Of a stretch of DNA of 64,000 nucleotides, positions 47,612 through 59,861 are shown one piece after another (positions within the stretch are counted from its first letter, which is position 1; the number at the start of each line of letters is the position of its first letter). The position numbers were made by a program, and so were the translations under genes. The notes below the pieces were generated by a model. That model saw only the letters and a list, made by a program, of their open reading frames with translations. It had not been told where the DNA came from and did no database searches. This DNA comes from Bryopsis sp. KO-2023 (taxonomy: Eukaryota; Chlorophyta; Ulvophyceae; Bryopsidales; Bryopsidaceae). The DNA is taken from assembly GCA_030272585.1 (NCBI GenBank), contig BSYQ01000011.1:2790001-2854000 (forward strand), written 5' to 3'.

Positions 47612-49061
47612 AAAATTGCACCTCAAAATATATGTGGTCTGGGGAAGACTCTGGATGCCCTTTGATAGTGATATTACTGGAGGGAATGGCAAATTCTTAA
47701 TGTTGACCGACTGTGTAAAAAGGGCTGTCATATGTGGTAGTTTTTTCGACTTTGAGGAAGCGCGTGCAAAAAAACAATGTTCTTGAATTCGAATTCACAT
47801 GCACTTCCAAAACGATCGCATTCACACAAGACTTGGGTGGAGTTCAAGCTTTGGGTTTGCCACAGGGAGGAAGATGAGCTTCGTATTCGAGACTTTTCTA
47901 TTCAGAACTTTCAAATTGAAAGGCAGTTAACCGCTCTTTTCAATCCATCCGAAGAAAAAAAGACTCAACCTCCACCTTTGCACCAACTGTGACGCTTCGA
48001 AAACGCATTCGGCCGACATACAAGCGCTGATGCGCAGTACACAGTTGGAAGCGTGGTGGTGTAAGAACAGTCATTGGATGATCAGCGCTTGAACGCATCG
48101 ACAGAAAATCATTCGTAGAGGAAAACGTGATGAAGTCGAACAAGTTACGGAGACTCTTGCAAGTTGACAACTCAGAAAACACACACACACACACAAGAGA
48201 AAAGAGAAAGAAAAGAGTTTACAAAGAGCCTTTGTAAAAGAACTTCTCTGGGAGGGGTCTCCCACAATGCAAAAGATACCGTCTCCCACCGGAGTTTCAC
48301 ATCCCTGGCCTGAGATTACCTATCCACAAAGAGCTATATCCCGTGTATCGAAGAGAATTCTTCCCCAATACTCCAGCTCCCAGAGATAAGTGTCTCGAAA
48401 ACGTGAGTTCCAACTTCGGACGGCTAAGTGTAACAGTCGGAGATCCAGAAAGAAACTAATGTCCAAAGAGCTAGAAAACTCGTCCTTGAACTTGTTGTTT
48501 TCACAGAGAAAGCTCCCTTTTAAATACTCCAATGCCAGGTCTACGATAAAACGTATGGGTTGGCAGGAGGGGCGACCCCCAACGTCGAGTATCTCTCTCG
48601 CAACGCGACAGAGACTCAGTTCTTCGCTGGATTGGTCTGGACAGGTTGATTCACTGGGAGCGGAGTGTACTTCCTCTTGTGGTGTGCTCGTCGTGTTTCG
48701 CTGGCGTAATAGTCTGCCTTGACTGCGTTTTCGCTGGCAGACTAGACCGAGCGAAGTTTGGTTCGCTGGAGAGTCTAGTCGGCCAGGTACTCTGCGCTGT
48801 CCTTAGGTGACCGGCCAGTTGTCGACAACACCTCCAAAAGAAGATACAAGCCACGGGAGCTAGTGCGTCAACCTTGTTCGAGAGTCGAACTCGAATACTC
48901 AAAGAGAGTGCCACCATCAAGGTTTCAACCGGCAATTACTGGAATTGCGGTTCATGATTGATCTTGAGGTGTAATATCCCAGAGATGTTCTGGAAATGTA
49001 ATTTTGGTGGTGTTGTACTTTGACTGGATTGCATCTTGCACCGTCACACCAACCACTCGAT
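47612..49061. other. intergenic; no gene seen
   Basis: Contains an (AC)n microsatellite near 48180. A repeated ttcgctgg motif cluster lies at 48620-48770. No frame with a recognised domain. Confidence 0.45.
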
Positions 49062-49073
49062 TTGGAGGGAGAC

Positions 49074-49793
49074 AAACAAACAAACAACATTTACATTGTG
49101 TAGGAGATGCCGCTCTCCTATTACAACTAATATATAATGATCCAATCTATTCCCATAGAATCAATTGTCTAATCTGAATTGCCTTTCGTAAATAAAAAGC
49201 CACCCGATAAATGTTTTGTTGATTAAAAAACCCTTTGATATTTCGAAAAACAAACAAATCCGAAAATGATCTTCTTAAACCATTATATAACGGGCAAATA
49301 AAAATAAAATGCGATTCATCTTCAATCCAAGGTGAACCACAATAAGGACAATATCTTCGTTGTCTGTCCACATTTTCGTATCGACCAGTTTCTATTGCCA
49401 AAACAGAACATCCCAATCTAAACCTCATATATAAAGAGCGAAGACTTCGATCTCCAATTGACTCTAAACGTTTTAAACCATCTCGCCCACAATAAAAAGA
49501 ATTTAAAGAGGACTCAACTTTAGGATATCGACTAGCCGAATCAAACGTTTGAGAAACCCAATAAACCTTGTACGCTCTTTGCCAAGCCTGAATGTCAATA
49601 GAACCATCCTCTAATAATAAAGGAGATGGTGAACTGGAAGTGAAGAATCTAACAATTGTCTCATTTTTTGAAACCACATAACCGTCCCAGAATCTTTGCC
49701 TTTAGCAAACAATCGAGCTGCCATATTTTGTACCGAAGGATTGACCAAATGATTCCAAAAACGAAAAGCTTGTCGAAAAGCTTGTCGAAAAGC
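49074..49793 (-). mobile_element. 5'-truncated LINE copy, 720 bp, with 12-bp target duplications
   Basis: Direct repeats ttggagggagac flank it (49062-49073 and 49794-49805). The minus-strand frame 49677-49147 encodes the C-terminal RT zinc-binding region: LYMRFRLGCSVLAIETGRYENVD, then CPYCGSPWIEDESHFIFICPLYNGLR. The 3' end is a short GTTT repeat tail (plus strand aaacaaacaaac at 49074). It belongs to a LINE type different from the relic at 11473-24470. A 15-bp unit (gtcgaaaagctt) repeated about three times lies at its truncated 5' end. Confidence 0.85.
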
Positions 49794-49901
49794 TTGGAGG
49801 GAGACACTGAACCACCGAAAGACAAATGATGGGATGCCTTGAAACAGACTTCTCTCGGTCGTGTGGTGCGGTCAAACTCAGGGTGTCACACAGAGCACCT
49901 C

Positions 49902-50482
49902 TCAATCAAGCCACGGCTGTAGGTTTGCACCATCAAAAAACCACGCGTTCCCACTGGCATTCCCAGCCAACATGATTCCACATTCTCCTTCGAAGGAAAA
50001 ATTCTCGATCTCGAAAAGCTGTGCACCCACAAGATGAAGTGCCACTCTTGTGCATTGGCTTTGTTTCTTTTCGCGGTCTGTCTTGCACACTGCGATGGAG
50101 CGAATTCGATTACAGGTGGGAGGTTTACGATCATGTATGGCGTATTGAAACTCGAATGAGCTTTCAGTTTTATTTGGCCTTTAACCTTTTTTCTAAGGGG
50201 AAAAAAACAAACAAAAACAGAAGCTGAGAAAGGGGTTCTGGCTGTCACTTTCCGCCATCCGTTCTTTGTTTTTTTTTCAATTGATAGTGGAATGATCCGT
50301 AGGATGGCGGCTTGAGCGCGGACGGGCGGTGCTTCAGGTGGGGCCTGGTGGTGGTGGGGGGAGGGGTATACACTTCCATCCTTATGTATTTTTTGGCCTA
50401 AGTGCCAAAAGTCTGACCAATCCTCACGGGGATCTGAATGCGGTACGATGACCTGACCCAAAATTTTTGTTCGGCGCGTCAC
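49902..50482 (-). CDS. Unrecognised possible gene fragment, two exons
   Basis: Minus-strand segments VIVPHSDPREDWSDFWHLGQ (about 50457-50280) and, after a plausible acceptor ccatcgcag, VCKTDREKKQSQCTRVALHL with FEIENFSFEGECGIMLAGN (about 50091-49902, ending in a stop) read like exons in composition. I do not recognise the family. No start or complete model can be given, and it could be a relic. Confidence 0.25.
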
Positions 50483-51229
50483 ATCTGTATAGTGGTTTTG
50501 TCCAAGCGACCATAACTTTTTGCAATAAAAAAAAAGATTGAAATTGGACTGTATGTGCTCTATACTGTTTTCTGTTTTTTATTTTGAAATGGCAGGAAGA
50601 GGACTGTGCAATGGGCATTCAGAAGGGTTACAGTGATTTGCGTTGTGCACTCTTGGTGAGGGTTTTTTTTTGTTTTTTTTTTTCTGGGTAAAAATACGTT
50701 GTTTGCGAAGCAACATGGAGGGGGAAAGAATAGCAGACCTTCTCATTTTATTGGTTGGAAATACATACTTCATTTTGATTTGATACTTGGTGCCTCTCTC
50801 TTGGAATTCAAACAGATCCTTGGAAGAAGAAGAAAAGAGAAAAAAAAAGACTTTCTGTAAAACAACATCCGAAAAAACCAACCGCGATAAAATGATGATA
50901 AAGTAGCGTCACTGATTCTTTCACGGGGTGTCAGCGTCACTTTATGGGCGGTATTTGACGCTTGTGCAGCGCTTGCGTCAAACAACACCAAGTTATCGCC
51001 AAATCACGGACGCGAACTTGACGCAAAAACACGCTGAAAGCTCGCGCGTCTGTTTGACGCAAAAATATCGATCATGTGACGTGCATTAAATTGACGGTGG
51101 AATCACGTGCGTGAAATCGACACACAAATACCGCGAAAACCACACTCAGTACACCCCACACTCACTTCTCCTTGTTTCCGTGAACTTTTTGTTCAAGTTT
51201 TCACGGACCCACAAACACGTGACCATCGC
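50483..51229. other. non-coding; TGACGC-rich stretch
   Basis: From about 50905 to 51110 the motif TGACGC/GCGTCA and its relatives recur, including gcgtcactg, tttgacgc and gacgcaaaa. It leads into the CACTTGC array. No gene seen. Confidence 0.4.
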
Positions 51230-51585
51230 AAAAAATTCGCTCACTTGCAATCCACTTGCAACCCACTTGTCGCTGTCACTTGCACGCAAATAATACAGCA
51301 ATTGACACTTGCGGGCAAGTGGATTGCAAGTGACACGGCCACTTGCAGAGTCATTTGCGGGCAAGTGGTTGGTAACGCCCACAAGCACTTGCTGTATCAC
51401 TTGCGTGCAAATGGGCGCTCATTTGTTGTATCACTTGCGTGCAAATGGGCGCTCATTTGTTGTCTCACTTGCTTGCAAGTGGACGTTCACTTGCACTATC
51501 ATTTGCGTGCAAGTGGCGCTCATTTGCTGTATCACTTGCGTGCAAGTGGGCGCTCACTTGCGGACCCACTTGCCTGCAATTGATT
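51230..51585. repeat. Array of CACTTGC/GCAAGTG motifs with 34-35-bp sub-repeats
   Basis: The near-palindrome cacttgc..gcaagtg recurs many times. A unit tatcacttgcgtgcaaatgg plus gcgctcatttgttg is tandemly repeated from about 51397. The composition resembles the motif-saturated arms of elements A-C. A B-box-like ggagtcgaaccc (complement GGGTTCGACTCC) lies 150 bp further at 51736. Confidence 0.75.
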
Positions 51586-52452
51586 TGAGAAATGTGTGGA
51601 GGATGAATCACCTAATTATTATCGCGATCAAAACACTGCAACATCATTTTAAAACAAATGGATTTATTAATTGTATTGACAAGCATTCCTATCCATCAAT
51701 TGCAAGTTCATTACAAATGAATCTGACATCTCCAGGCTTCTAGGAGTCGAACCCAGCTCTTTGCCACACGCCTCTTCCGATTCCCCCCCTTCTTATCCCC
51801 ACAAACCATCTATCTACACCAATGCAAAACATCACGGAGATAGCCCCAAAGATGCTCCGCGATCCTTTTCATACCCTGCACTTTTAGCAAATATCGGCAA
51901 TCTATTTTTTTTCAAATGCCATTTGGAGTTTTTGGGTTGCTCGAGGACCTGAGTGGAACAAATTGCTTGATTGCTTGCAAGCAGTTGAGAAGTAATACGA
52001 TACTGATTGAGCTGGCATCTGCCTCCTTCTAGCACCTGATCAAAACGAACACCAAGAAATTATAAAAAGCACAGTCTTGGGGTTGGAATGTATATTCTTG
52101 CGGATATGAGCCAACCCTGGCATCCAGCCTGATGGCATGCGCTTGAAATGCAGAATTAAAGAAATAACATCAGGATTGTTGTTTTGTGGCAAATAGAGGA
52201 GAGTAAACTCACAAAATCATACACACACTCTCCACAGGAAAACTATGGTTCTCAGTTTGTTATTTGCTTCACAATCCCAGCCTGATGCTTCCACATTTGA
52301 ACATTCACCTTCCCTTTCCAGGTCTCTTGTTTGGTTTGGTTTTCACAGTCAAATCCCTTTATGTAGGCCCAGGGCAGGGAAAGATGAAGCCAATAAATTG
52401 ACAAACAAGAAATACCTGAGTTTCTGGTAGGAAGGTGGTTTCGCGAGCTCCA
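51586..52452. other. non-coding; isolated B-box-like site
   Basis: No gene recognised. The site at 51736-51747 has a B-box match on the minus strand but no A box at normal spacing. The region could be a half copy of a tRNA-cored element. Confidence 0.35.
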
Positions 52453-52659
52453 TGTTACGACTGTCAGGGTTAACAGCAGTGTCCTAGACACGGGTCTTGT
52501 CAGTACCGGTCGGACTGGGAAGGGTCATTTCAAGGTGGCCGTTAAAAGCCTACGAACGTTTGTTTGTGTAATCAATATTCTGAGTTCTCCAACGCCCTCC
52601 TCCTGTACCCTGTACACCAAGTGTGTGTGCTCCACCCCCTTTCCCTCGGTGCTGTGACA
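52453..52659 (+). repeat. 5' LTR of a third LTR element
   Basis: 207 bp, starting tgttacgactgtc and ending gctgtgaca (TGT...ACA), followed after one base by the primer site tggtttcggagc. I find no second copy in the window, so this is a 5' LTR whose 3' partner is missing, diverged or outside. Confidence 0.65.
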
Positions 52660-52660
52660 A

Positions 52661-52672
52661 TGGTTTCGGAGC
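52661..52672 (+). promoter_or_regulatory. Primer-binding site TGGTTTCGGAGC
   Basis: The same 12-mer, with the same one-base spacing after the LTR, as in the chromovirus at 12767. This supports both calls. Confidence 0.7.
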
Positions 52673-54164
52673 CGTGGTCGAACCTAGCGCAAAGGTTCGA
52701 GGTCTTGGGGCAGCTCGCGAGGAAAGGAACCCTTTAGGGACGAAACGAAAGAGGTCCCAAGGAGAGAGTAGCCAGGAAGGATCGCTCTTATCCTGGCTAG
52801 GGTAAAAGGAGTTGAGAGGAGGACGCGCCAACTTTGGGCTTAAAAACGACGCTTCAAGGAGCGACACGGCGCGGGTATGTGAGCAAAGTCGAAGAGGAAG
52901 CTTGGAGTTGCGTTTGGTGGCGCCTGGAAAAACAAGGTGCTGGAGATCTATAGATCTGCATTTTCCAAGACTAATACCCAAGCAGTTTTGGGGTTTCTCG
53001 ACTTAACCTGACGTAAAAGAGAGCTGCAAGTTGTAGTGGAGGTCCAGGAGTCTCGACCAGGGAGGCGAAGTTCGAAGTTCAACTGCCAGGTCGAAGATCT
53101 GCAGTAAAAGGTGCAGAATTCCTAGAACCACAGGAGAAGGGTCGAACCTAGGTTAAAAGGTCGATCCTAGACGACAGCAGGGCCGACGGAAGGAGTCGAC
53201 CCAGGTCGCAGCATTAGTTGACCCAGAGCGTCTGCGGACGACCGTGGCGGCCAAAGCTACAGGAGCGTTTGGAAGTTCCGTGGCAGAAGTACTGTATGTC
53301 GGGCATGCAGTTGGCGAAGGTGTGAGAAGTGTGACAGACGAAGAAGCCAAGCGAACAACGTGCAGTAAGTCTAAAGACTGCGAGCGGGCGTTCACTGTGC
53401 CGCTGGTCACTTCGACCATTGGATGACGCAGTGCTGCCGACAACAGAGGCTGTAAAAAAGGCCAGGTCGTCGAAGTATGGTTGTGCAACGTGATAGAAGG
53501 CTGGTACAGGCAGATCGAAATTATACTGGAGTCGACAGGAATCAGCAGTGCGAATAGGAGTGGCTGTGACGAGAAGGTTGTATACGACAGAGAGCATAAG
53601 TGACCTCTGAGTTGACGAGAGTATAAAAGAGGTGGTCGATGGTTTACAGAAAGTGAGCGATCACTAATGGAGCCAACTCTGAAGGGAGAAAAAGTCGAAG
53701 TCTAAGATACTGGTGGGACTGAGCGACTGTTGTGGTCGTCAACCGACAAAGGAGCAGCCAAGGAGCCGACAAGGAGCCGATGGATGTAAATGGATTGTTG
53801 GAGGCGGTGGACCTGCAGTGGACTGCCAGTGGATTCTTGAAGGCTGTGAACCTATAAGCAAATAAAATACAGAAGGAGCCTGAGGGGCTGATTTTTATAC
53901 TGCTGGTGATTCTTTGCTGGAGATCTATCAAGACCAATATTCCTGAAGTCAAGCAAATGATGGAAAGAAAAAGAAAATAGATTGATGGATGTTGGGAGCT
54001 GTTGTGGACTACATAAAGATCGATGTCTGATTTGGAAGGAAGACTCTTTTGTGCCAAAGGGAATTGTCTGGGTTGAAAAGGATCTGTAGCTCAATAAACT
54101 CATGAGCAGAAGTTGCTGGAGAAGGAGTCAGAGCTGAGCCAGGAAGATCCACAGGCAGAAAACA

Positions 54165-54305
54165 CTGGCCTTGGTTTTCGTAACCGGCAGTGGAGTCAGG
54201 AGCATCAAGAGCAAAACACCGAGTATGGTTTCTGTAACCAGCGGTAGTGCCTGGAGCATCTGAAGACAAACACTGACCTTGGTTTCTGTAACCGGCAGTG
54301 GGGCC
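54165..54305. repeat. 54-bp diverged tandem repeat, three copies
   Basis: Copies start near 54171, 54225 and 54279, each with (t/a)tggttt(t)c(t)gtaacc(g/a)gc followed by ggagcat. The period is a multiple of 3 and reads on the minus strand as a TAGY(R/E)N repeat, but no larger ORF supports coding. Confidence 0.8.
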
Positions 54306-57300
54306 TGAAAATACAAATGATAACCGGGACAATGGCCAAAAGTGCAGTCAAGAAGAAGAGGAGAAACTGGGGGAATACATACATTGGAGAGAGATAATCG
54401 AGAGTAGTGGGAGCCAGTGGTGATGGAGTCGAAGAACATATTCCAGTCAAGGCAGCGATGGAGTAACCTGAGGTGCTATTTGATGGTGGACAAATGACAT
54501 ATACCCAGACCAGCTCATATGGCGGTGGTGGAAGAAGTATGGACATTATGTGGCAGCTCATCAAAAGCGATTATATATTGTGGAGGTACTCAGTGACTGA
54601 CCTATCAAGGAGTCGCGAGATTGTGAAATCCGAAGAGTACATTGGAGGAGTATCTCAAGGCCAGGCCGGGGATATATGCTCAGCCTCGAATGTGTCTATT
54701 ACATGTCTATGTTGGGAATGCCCAACAAGGGAAAAAAGCGAGATATCAAGACCGGATCACAATGTATGGAAGGAGCAATGAAGATTGCAGCGACACTTTA
54801 ATGTGATTTTTCGAAACCAGAAGGAGTTTGTGGAAACCGCGAGAAGAGTGGAAGATGGAATAAGAGAAGGTATCACGCGGGATACATATGCATCAGAATG
54901 AAGACGATAATATTGTTGATCAGAAGAATGGTTGAAGAAGCCAAAGGAGAATTAACAAGTGAAGGAAGAATCATGGAAAGACGAGTGGAAAGCGTAATAC
55001 GGACATGGATTCTTCAACTGCCGCTGGAGAGAAGTAAAGAAAAAGATTTATGTGGAAACCTACCGCAATATGATTGGAGGAAGAGGATATACCTTCAAGG
55101 AAAAAAAACAGGTGGAGGTATCTATGGAAATACCCGATCGGAAGGAAGATTCTACATGGACGCGGACACTTGTTTGTGGGACTGTTGATACTATAACACC
55201 GCATACTATGAAGGAGTGCAATGTGTCGGGAAGAATGTTGTCTTGGTGAAGCTGGTGGCCGAGAAGGATTGCTGGACTGAACCAAGCGGTAGTGGCTGGA
55301 CTACCGAGAAGCAAAAATTGGTGGTGCAATAAAAAGGCCGGAAACCTTGAGCGAGGATGGCATTTTCGGGCAGCAACTGTTTATTGTACGAAGGAGGGAG
55401 CTGGAACCTCGTCCAGCAAAGGGGAGGAGGATGTATCATGGAGGGAATGGTGTGATTATTTTACGCAGCGCAGTTTTTCCCAACTTTGACGCGCGAAAGA
55501 TAACCTGTGAAACCGCAGCGATGCATCCATGGGAAGATGGGTGTTATAAGCGCGAACATGGAACCATTCAAGCAGAAGGAAGGAGTAGATGATTGGCGAA
55601 GCGCGCTACTTGAAGAAATACTGTGAAGTGTGGTGGTAGAGTGACCAACTACTGCTGGACTGAACCAGTAAAGCCATATCTACTGCTGCAACCTCTAACA
55701 CCAAGTGAGATCTCAATGGAAATTGCCGGGCGATGTGGCTGAGTGCTAGTGACCCCTTTGCAAAGAAGATCACTTGGGTAACCGTGATTAAAACTGGTGG
55801 TGGTGGAGGACAATTGGATGGGGGTGCCAACCTTACAATTGTGCCAACATCGGTGGTGATCAACACTTGACTGGAGCTCTGTATGATGAGGATTGAACAT
55901 GTTTTTATGGACAGAGTGGACTTTTGGAAGGAATGATTAACGACCCTCAAGCATGTGTTTAAACCTTCGCTGGAGCGAAGTATATCTTGACCTTGCAGTC
56001 TTGACGATGGGTGAATGTAAATTTGGTGACCATAGTCAGTGGGACTGAAGGGTAAAGGGAGTAATCACACGGAGATGGTACGACCCGACCATCCCGACAA
56101 TTCCTTGGGAGAATTTCGAGCAACTGCTGAAAGCCTACCCGCTATGTGTTCCAACCGTGATTGGCACTTGATTTATATCATTGCTATCACATGTTCCAGC
56201 ATGGTGTGCGGTGATAAAAGGCTTTGGCTGATGACCAAAAGAAGGTGCTGAAGTGGAGAAATGCTGGAAATAATGTGATTCTGGAGGAAGTGCCTTGTTC
56301 ATCAAGCGTTAGCGAAAAGTACTACTCAGAAGGAGTGGTTCCGGCGGAAGATAAGGTACTCACTACCGACGGAAATACTTTTGGCGAGCAGGTAGCGATT
56401 ACATCATGTTTGCATCAGAACTGGAAATATTCTCAGGAGGAACACGCAAATTCTGATGAATGGAGTTTGGAGTATATATACCCAACGCGTTGTTGTATTT
56501 CCCGGAGATTTTCAGTTGGATACATGGATGAACTTCAAGCAAAATGATGGTAAAGAAATTCTGGAGCAGAAGTCATCTACATGGAGTTGGTTACGCTCTT
56601 ATAATCAGTTCGGACACCATTGCCTAGCCGCTGTTTAGCGATGTCACAATGGCAGGTGTGCATTTCGGTAGCCTCAAGTCGAACTGAGTGTAGATACGTC
56701 AAGTATAAAATGGAGAGAAGGAAATCGCATGAGGGCTGAAGAAAATACATTGTCGAAAAGAAGCACGACCGGGTGACGACCGGTGGTGGCACCATATGTT
56801 TGGCACAAACCAATCGCTGGTGGACTATTGCCGACGGGATGCTTTGGAGGATGGCAAACTATTGTGGAACGGTTGTCTTAAGAAGCAGCTGGTCCATCGG
56901 TATCTTCAGGATTGGTGGAGACGGCGAACGTGGTGGTCAGTGCGACTTGTACATGCATATTTGTGCCGTGGAGGTGCAAATGGAGTGCTATTCGACGATG
57001 AGGTTATCAAAGGGAGTCCCGATATGAGTAGGAGTATTTGTGTTATAAATAAAATGGAATACTCAGGGTTGAACGTCAATTCCCTCCGCAACTCGACAAC
57101 TCTGATGGCGTGCTGGCCAGGAGTATGTTTGGCGAGAGTTTGCGGCCGAGTCATTTATCATGACGATGGTGGATGGATTACCTCAGATGTGGGATACATT
57201 TGGAGGCTACTGGATGGGAGGAAGCTATTATGCCTACCGGGCCCGGTCCGCGTGTAGCTGATGGACGGTATTGATGCGCTGTAAAGCGACCTACCTGTTC

Positions 57301-57881
57301 TCTACTACAAGGGACGCGTGTTCACTCCCGGTGACCGGTATTGACGATCGTAAAAACCTTTGGTGATATTGTGTTTTTGCAAGTTTTAAAACATCTGGTC
57401 AAGATGCCATGCGAAGAAATCACGACAGGTGGAGTCCGGACGCTGTCATCCGGAGTTGATATGTTGTGTGCATCCGACAACAGTGCAACGTTTCCCTTGG
57501 TCAAGGGTTGGACAGAATTGCGCACTGGAGCTGTCGAGGCAAACAAAGACTCCTCTTTTTGGGAGCTAGATGGTAATGTGTTTTTTGCAGAAAAATACTC
57601 TGATGTTTTCACCACATGCGGATAACCAAACACCCGACTGTGGATTATCTCGTGAATTTGGGGTGGTGATGGAAGCCGCATGGTGGTGTGGTTGGTGATG
57701 CTTTTGTGTGAAAGTAAAATGGGTTTTGGTACCATAAATCTGTTGGTTTCTTTCAGCAGTTGGATCTATAACTATTTCGAATATCTATTGTTTCTGGACA
57801 TTAATAGATGCCTGTTCTTACTTGTGTTGTATCTCAGTGGATAAAGAAAGAGTTGGAAAACTGGAAACTGGGAAACTGGAA

Positions 57882-57981
57882 AACTGGGTTTATGAGATTC
57901 ATTGGGCTACTATGAATTAGGACCTGTGGATAAACTGGTTTTATGAGGTTCATTGGGTGTATATGAATTAGGACCTGTGGA
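57882..57981. repeat. About 51-bp imperfect tandem duplication
   Basis: aactgggtttatgagattca and aactggttttatgaggttca both lead into ...tatgaattaggacctgtgga. The two copies are adjacent. Confidence 0.8.
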
Positions 57982-58599
57982 TTGAGCTACAACTGAAACA
58001 AGTGAGAAGTATTGCTTTGGGGATAGTGGAACATCCTGAACTTGGACGGATGGTATGTTTTTATTGTTCGCCGGATGGAAAAAAGAGGTGTTTTTCCCGT
58101 TTATCGGATGTGAACAGTGGTTGTTCTACGGCTGACGATAGTGGTCAGTTGCAGGTTTTTCTAAGTTTTGTTGAGTGGAAATAGCCTGATCTTCAACAGT
58201 AACATTAGTAGTAGAAAAAGGGCAGAAACAAGAAAGGAAGTGAAAAGGATTTTGAGGATGTTAGAAACACCGGTGCTTGTGAAGAAATATAGAACAAGTG
58301 GAAATTCTGATAGAAATAGAAAGTATCTATCAAATTGAAAAATGAGACGCGCTGCAGAAAAATCGAATTGAACATAGTGATGGGGTGTTAACTATGTGTC
58401 GAAAAGCGATAGAGAGGAACAATAGCAGAGGTTCTTGGGATTGCGCAGAAGTAGAATTTCTGATCAAAAGAGAAAGCAAGACCTGTGTGTGATAGAGGAA
58501 GTGCTGGAAATGATTTTGTGGAAACATTGCAGCCAGATTTCTTGTTCGAAACTCAGATTAGCTCGTGTTTAGCAGTGAGTTCGAGACATTTCAGTTGAA

Positions 58600-59084
58600 T
58601 TGACAGAAGTGCTTGGTGGATGTTCTGTTTGGTGGCACTTGAAGCTGAAAATGAAAATGGAGTGGGGTCTTGGCAGAAATGGTGAAATTCCGGAAGCGAA
58701 AGGTGTCGCAAAGGTCATATTTCAGTGCAAATGTTCCTCGCAGTGGCGGAAGTTAACCGGAGATATGTCGAAAGGAGCAATCAAGGAGTATGTGCGGATT
58801 AAGCTAAAAATCCAGGCATACCGAGAAAGAAAGAAAAAAAACAACTGTGGCGTCAGTAACACATTGGCCATATGCTGGAAGCTAGTGGCAAGGACATATC
58901 ATGACCTGGAGAACGTATTAAGCAAGGAGTTCAACGGCAGCGGATTGACCACGGAACGTGGTATGGGACGCGATTCATGGAAGTGGTTCCGATATGTCGA
59001 GCGTGTGATCTTCCATGGACCAAGATTAGCATGCGTTTGAACTGGAAGCACTCGTCACAGGTGGATATGATTTCCTATGATCCA
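58600..59084. other. no gene recognised; one short open frame
   Basis: A plus-strand frame to 59040 contains a basic stretch (YRERKKKNNC) but no recognisable domain. It may be flanking sequence of the next retrotransposon. Confidence 0.3.
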
Positions 59085-59605
59085 TGTTACGTGAGGCGCT
59101 CCGTACGCCGACGCACTTCCGTGTAAAGAGTGAGAGAGGGTGGCGGCTGAGTTCCACAGGGTCACACAAAATCGAATCGAGTCGCACACGGGGTCCACAG
59201 TTGCACTCACAGAATTACTGACAAGCAAGGTTACATCAAGCGTCCCATTCTTTTAACTCCCGTTCGACTTTCCCGAGGGTGACTAACCACCCGTAACACT
59301 CCCACTACCCTGACTCACAGCCGCCAGTTCTACTCCTGACTCACTCACACACTCACACACAAGCCCAGACTAAAGCACGTTCCCACTCAGATTCAAACCC
59401 GAGACCTCCGACTCGCGAGTCTCACTTTAGTTGATCGAACCACTGTCTTGACCAGGTGCTCTTGCGGTGGTTTCCTCGCTGTAGTTCAGTAGTATCTCCT
59501 CAGGGGAATGCTGTCATCTACCGGGGATGCATCTGACGCTTCACAGACGTCAGATGCATGACGCCTTTGACGTCTGACGTCCCTGGACGTCAGCAGCTGG
59601 TATCA
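59085..59605 (-). repeat. 3' LTR of the second chromovirus (left end approximate)
   Basis: It starts on the minus strand with TGATACCAGC directly after the polypurine tract. A plausible CA end is at 59085 (plus strand tgttac). It contains a repeated GACGTC/CAGACGTC cluster (59530-59595) and a tRNA-like stretch. Confidence 0.55.
59381..59458 (-). other. tRNA-like stretch inside the LTR
   Basis: On the minus strand GGTCAAGACAGTGGTTCGAT (A-box-like) is followed about 45 bases later by CGGGTTTGAATCTGAG (B-box-like GGTTTGAATC). Stems are weak. It is either chance or a tRNA-derived insertion in the LTR. Confidence 0.35.
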
Positions 59606-59861
59606 ATTGCCTCCCCCCTGGGGGCAGTTGGTGCCCTCACCAAGTATCCATCACATGCATCCTTTTGATTCTGTAAAAGTAACTCTGAACTAGGGTGCTG
59701 CAAATCCCAAGCTTGCTGCACTTCTGATGGGATAATTAGATCCCCATAAAATCCTTAACCCACAGAAGTTCAGAAAACACTTCACTGCCCTTATGCAACC
59801 CATCCCCTAGCCTCTGGGATTCCTGATCCATCAGCCACAGAATAAAAAGTGCATCTAACTT

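Larger units (their letters stand above)
52673..58599 (+). other. Purine-rich internal region without a recognisable gene, possible large retrotransposon derivative
   Basis: About 6 kb rich in GGA/GAA and poor in C on the plus strand, broken into short frames on both strands. No gag, RT, RNase H or integrase motif is visible. It begins directly at the primer site. It may be the interior of a non-autonomous LTR element, or a heavily decayed one. Two local tandem repeats (54165-54305, 57882-57981) are the only other structure. Confidence 0.4.

Noticed and set aside
49147-49677. Host gene on the minus strand
   Set aside because: The RT zinc-binding pattern and flanking 12-bp duplications show that it is a LINE fragment.
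51230-51585. CRISPR-like regularity in the CACTTGC array
   Set aside because: Intron-bearing nuclear genes surround it, the units are contiguous with no unique spacers, and no cas genes exist. It is a tandem motif array.
56796-57257. Open frame of 153 residues as a host gene
   Set aside because: The purine-biased region yields many short frames; no domain, splice structure or conserved motif was recognised.
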